Origin: an uncultured Bacteroidota bacterium
GTDB taxonomy: Bacteria > Bacteroidota > Bacteroidia > Chitinophagales > Chitinophagaceae
DNA length: 55,223 bases
Assembly: GCA_903927185.1 (NCBI GenBank)
Contig: CAIYLW010000088.1
Location: 1 to 55,223 of the forward strand
Direction of reading: 5' to 3'
The notes below the pieces were generated by a model that saw nothing but the letters and a program-made list of their open reading frames with translations, was not told where the DNA came from and ran no database searches. Below are positions 53,986-55,223 of this stretch, one piece after another. The position numbers were made by a program, and so were the translations under genes. Each line of letters starts with the position of its first letter. Positions within the stretch are counted from its first letter, which is position 1.

Positions 53986-54789
53986 TTATAGCAGTTCCCC
54001 ATTTTTAAAGAAAAAGCGACGCACTAATTTATCTGTCAGAGATGGAAAAAACTTGTTCATGAATACGGTTCTTTTTCCAGTGAAGGTCATGATTAAAGTT
54101 CTTTTTCTTTTTTGAATGCCTCTTACAATATTGGCGGCACATTCTTCGGCCGACATCAAATCACCTTCGCGCATGGGAGTATCTAATTGTGATTTACCAT
54201 CTTTATTCAAAGCCACGTTGCGAATATTCGATTTAGTATAGCCAGGACAAACCCACATGATATTGGTGCCAGTATTTAGCAATTCAGTTCTAAGTGCCTC
54301 TAACCAGCCATTTACGGCGTATTTAGAAGCAGAGTAGCCACTTCTTCCGGGAAGTCCGCGATAACCTGCGATGGATGAAACCCCTACAACAGTGCCATTA
54401 TTTTTTGTGATATAAGGAAGTGCAAATTTTGTGCAGTATACAGTACCCCAGAAATTAATGTCCATTACTTTTCTTAAAGTTTCCATTTCCACTTCAGCAA
54501 CAAGGGAACGCATGGAAACTCCTGCATTATTAATGAGAATATCAATAGTTCCGAAAGAATTTACTACCGTTTCTATAAACTGAAGACAATCTTGTTCTTT
54601 ACTTACATCGGCAGTATGAATCAATAAAGGTTTACCAGAGTAGATAGATTGCAATTGATATAATTTATCATAGTTTCTACCACAGGTAGCCACTTTAGCA
54701 CCCATTTGAAGGAAAGAATCTACAAGAGCTTTTCCGATTCCTTCGGATCCGCCTGTAATAACCACGACTTTATTTGTAAAATAAGACAT
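53986..54789 (-). CDS. Short-chain dehydrogenase/reductase
   Basis: A 267-residue classical SDR. NAD(P)-binding TGGSEGIGKAL, NNAG motif in LINNAGVSMRS, and the catalytic Ser-Tyr-Lys in VSSIAGYRG and YSASKYAV. The cofactor preference may be NADP because of basic residues after the second strand (CGRNYDKL). The C-terminal 30 residues are basic and aromatic (KRTVFMNKFF, LVRRFFF), which could mean membrane association. Substrate unknown. Likely cotranscribed with the DUF62 gene. Confidence 0.88.
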   Translation of the reverse strand: MSYFTNKVVVITGGSEGIGKALVDSFLQMGAKVATCGRNYDKLYQLQSIYSGKPLLIHTADVSKEQDCLQFIETVVNSFGTIDILINNAGVSMRSLVAEVEMETLRKVMDINFWGTVYCTKFALPYITKNNGTVVGVSSIAGYRGLPGRSGYSASKYAVNGWLEALRTELLNTGTNIMWVCPGYTKSNIRNVALNKDGKSQLDTPMREGDLMSAEECAANIVRGIQKRKRTLIMTFTGKRTVFMNKFFPSLTDKLVRRFFFKNGELL

Positions 54790-54880
54790 ATGAAATGTGT
54801 ATAATATTCAAAATTAAGCAGTTCTGTGCAGCAATGTTTACAATTCTGTGAGTAATTAAAATAAAAGAAAAGAATAAATA

Positions 54881-54911
54881 TTTGGCTAGATATAAAAAAC
54901 TCCTATTTTTG
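54881..54911 (+). promoter_or_regulatory. Bacteroidota-type promoter of tRNA-Lys
   Basis: TTTG (54881-54884), a 19-nt spacer, and TATTTTTG (54904-54911) match the consensus at both boxes, with about 40 nt from the expected start to the tRNA. Confidence 0.7.
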
Positions 54912-54958
54912 CACTCCCAATTAATAAAGGGTGTCTGTCAAAAGCAGGTAAATGGATC

Positions 54959-55031
54959 GATTTGGTAGCTCAGTTGGTAGAGCAATACACTTTTAATGTA
55001 TGGGCCCTGGGTTCGAGTCCCAGCCAGATCA
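54959..55031 (+). tRNA. tRNA-Lys (anticodon UUU)
   Basis: A complete cloverleaf of 73 nt. Acceptor GATTTGG pairs with CCAGATC with one G-U, D stem GCTC/GAGC, anticodon stem ATACA/TGTAT around the loop CTTTTAA (anticodon TTT), a five-base variable region, T arm CTGGG-TTCGAGT-CCCAG, and discriminator A. CCA is not encoded. Confidence 0.97.
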
Positions 55032-55046
55032 CTAAAAATACACCAA

Positions 55047-55081
55047 CAGCCTTACAGGATAACACTTGTAAGGCTTTTTTA
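55047..55081 (+). terminator. Terminator after tRNA-Lys
   Basis: AGCCTTACA (55048-55056) pairs with TGTAAGGCT (55067-55075), followed by TTTTTT. Confidence 0.8.
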
Positions 55082-55088
55082 TTTTCCG

Positions 55089-55109
55089 GGGTAAACATAG
55101 GGTAAACAT
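55089..55109. repeat. Tandem GGGTAAACAT pair beside tRNA-Lys
   Basis: GGGTAAACAT occurs at 55089-55098 and 55100-55109, 11 bp start to start, about one helical turn, just past the tRNA terminator. The remaining sequence to the window edge has no gene I can support. An integrase or other protein site is possible. Confidence 0.45.
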
Positions 55110-55223
55110 TTTCAGGGATGTGATATTTCAGATATATTTTCACGTTTTCATTTCAATTTCCCTGATAAAATTGATATATCTAATGTAATTAATTACTAAT
55201 ATTATTTTCCTTAATTAAATTAA

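Noticed and set aside
1..55223. CRISPR array, insertion sequence, prophage or toxin-antitoxin module
   Set aside because: No regularly spaced repeats, transposase or phage genes, or paired small genes of such types were seen on either strand.

Overview
The window is chromosomal DNA from a low-GC member of the Bacteroidota, most likely a Chitinophagaceae-type organism. Evidence seen directly: Bacteroidota-style promoters (TTTG, about 19-20 nt, TAnnTTTG) ahead of several genes, few Shine-Dalgarno sequences, a TonB receptor with an N-terminal carboxypeptidase-regulatory-like domain, type B ribosomal protein L31, a full bacillithiol-type thiol toolkit and many secreted proteins whose signal peptides end in AQ or SQ. 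The placement at family level is inference. No CRISPR array, insertion sequence, prophage or toxin-antitoxin module was recognised.

Layout. 1-6.4 kb: tail of an OprB-like porin, an A-type Fe-S carrier, a small membrane protein, a B12-domain-less methylmalonyl-CoA mutase large subunit, and two secreted peptidases (M20, S9). 6.4-15 kb: PLP-binding protein YggS, an unknown secreted helical protein with a DFDDTA motif, acyl-CoA dehydrogenase, a deletion-scar pseudogene joining an MFS transporter to a trehalase, a lipoprotein amidase, M1 peptidase, HD protein and M24 peptidase. 15-20.6 kb: agmatine deiminase and N-carbamoylputrescine amidase, bshB1, rpmE, yajQ, lgt and a bacilliredoxin. 20.8-23.4 kb: hsp20 behind a sigma-54-like promoter, then a TraB/GumN protein, an ECF sigma factor and a four-helix membrane protein in one probable operon. 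23.4-28.5 kb: arginine decarboxylase and thrS-infC // rpmI-rplT, with the usual infC-rpmI junction interrupted by a terminator, an AT-rich inverted repeat and a new promoter. 28.6-36.9 kb: unknown secreted protein, TonB receptor plus DUF3347-like lipoprotein, ABC-F protein, purE, bshC. 37-48.7 kb: trans-4-hydroxyproline degradation genes in two blocks, one of them at the end of a long prfC-ypdA-GNAT-rimO operon. 48.9-55.2 kb: DUF4197 protein, multi-PAS protein, dihydrolipoyl dehydrogenase, SAM hydroxide adenosyltransferase, SDR, and tRNA-Lys with a possible integration site just downstream.

How genes work together. Three pathways can be assembled from dispersed genes: arginine to putrescine (arginine decarboxylase, agmatine deiminase, N-carbamoylputrescine amidase); bacillithiol synthesis and recycling (BshB1, BshC, bacilliredoxin, YpdA; BshA is not in the window); and hydroxyproline to 2-oxoglutarate (epimerase, FAD dehydrogenase, deaminase, semialdehyde dehydrogenase). 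Together with four exported peptidases this fits an organism that feeds on protein. I did not find a convincing entirely new system. The most unusual items are the MFS/trehalase scar, the repeat-interrupted infC/rpmI junction, the sigma-54-like hsp20 promoter, the sigma factor with a four-helix partner, and the doubled motif beside tRNA-Lys.
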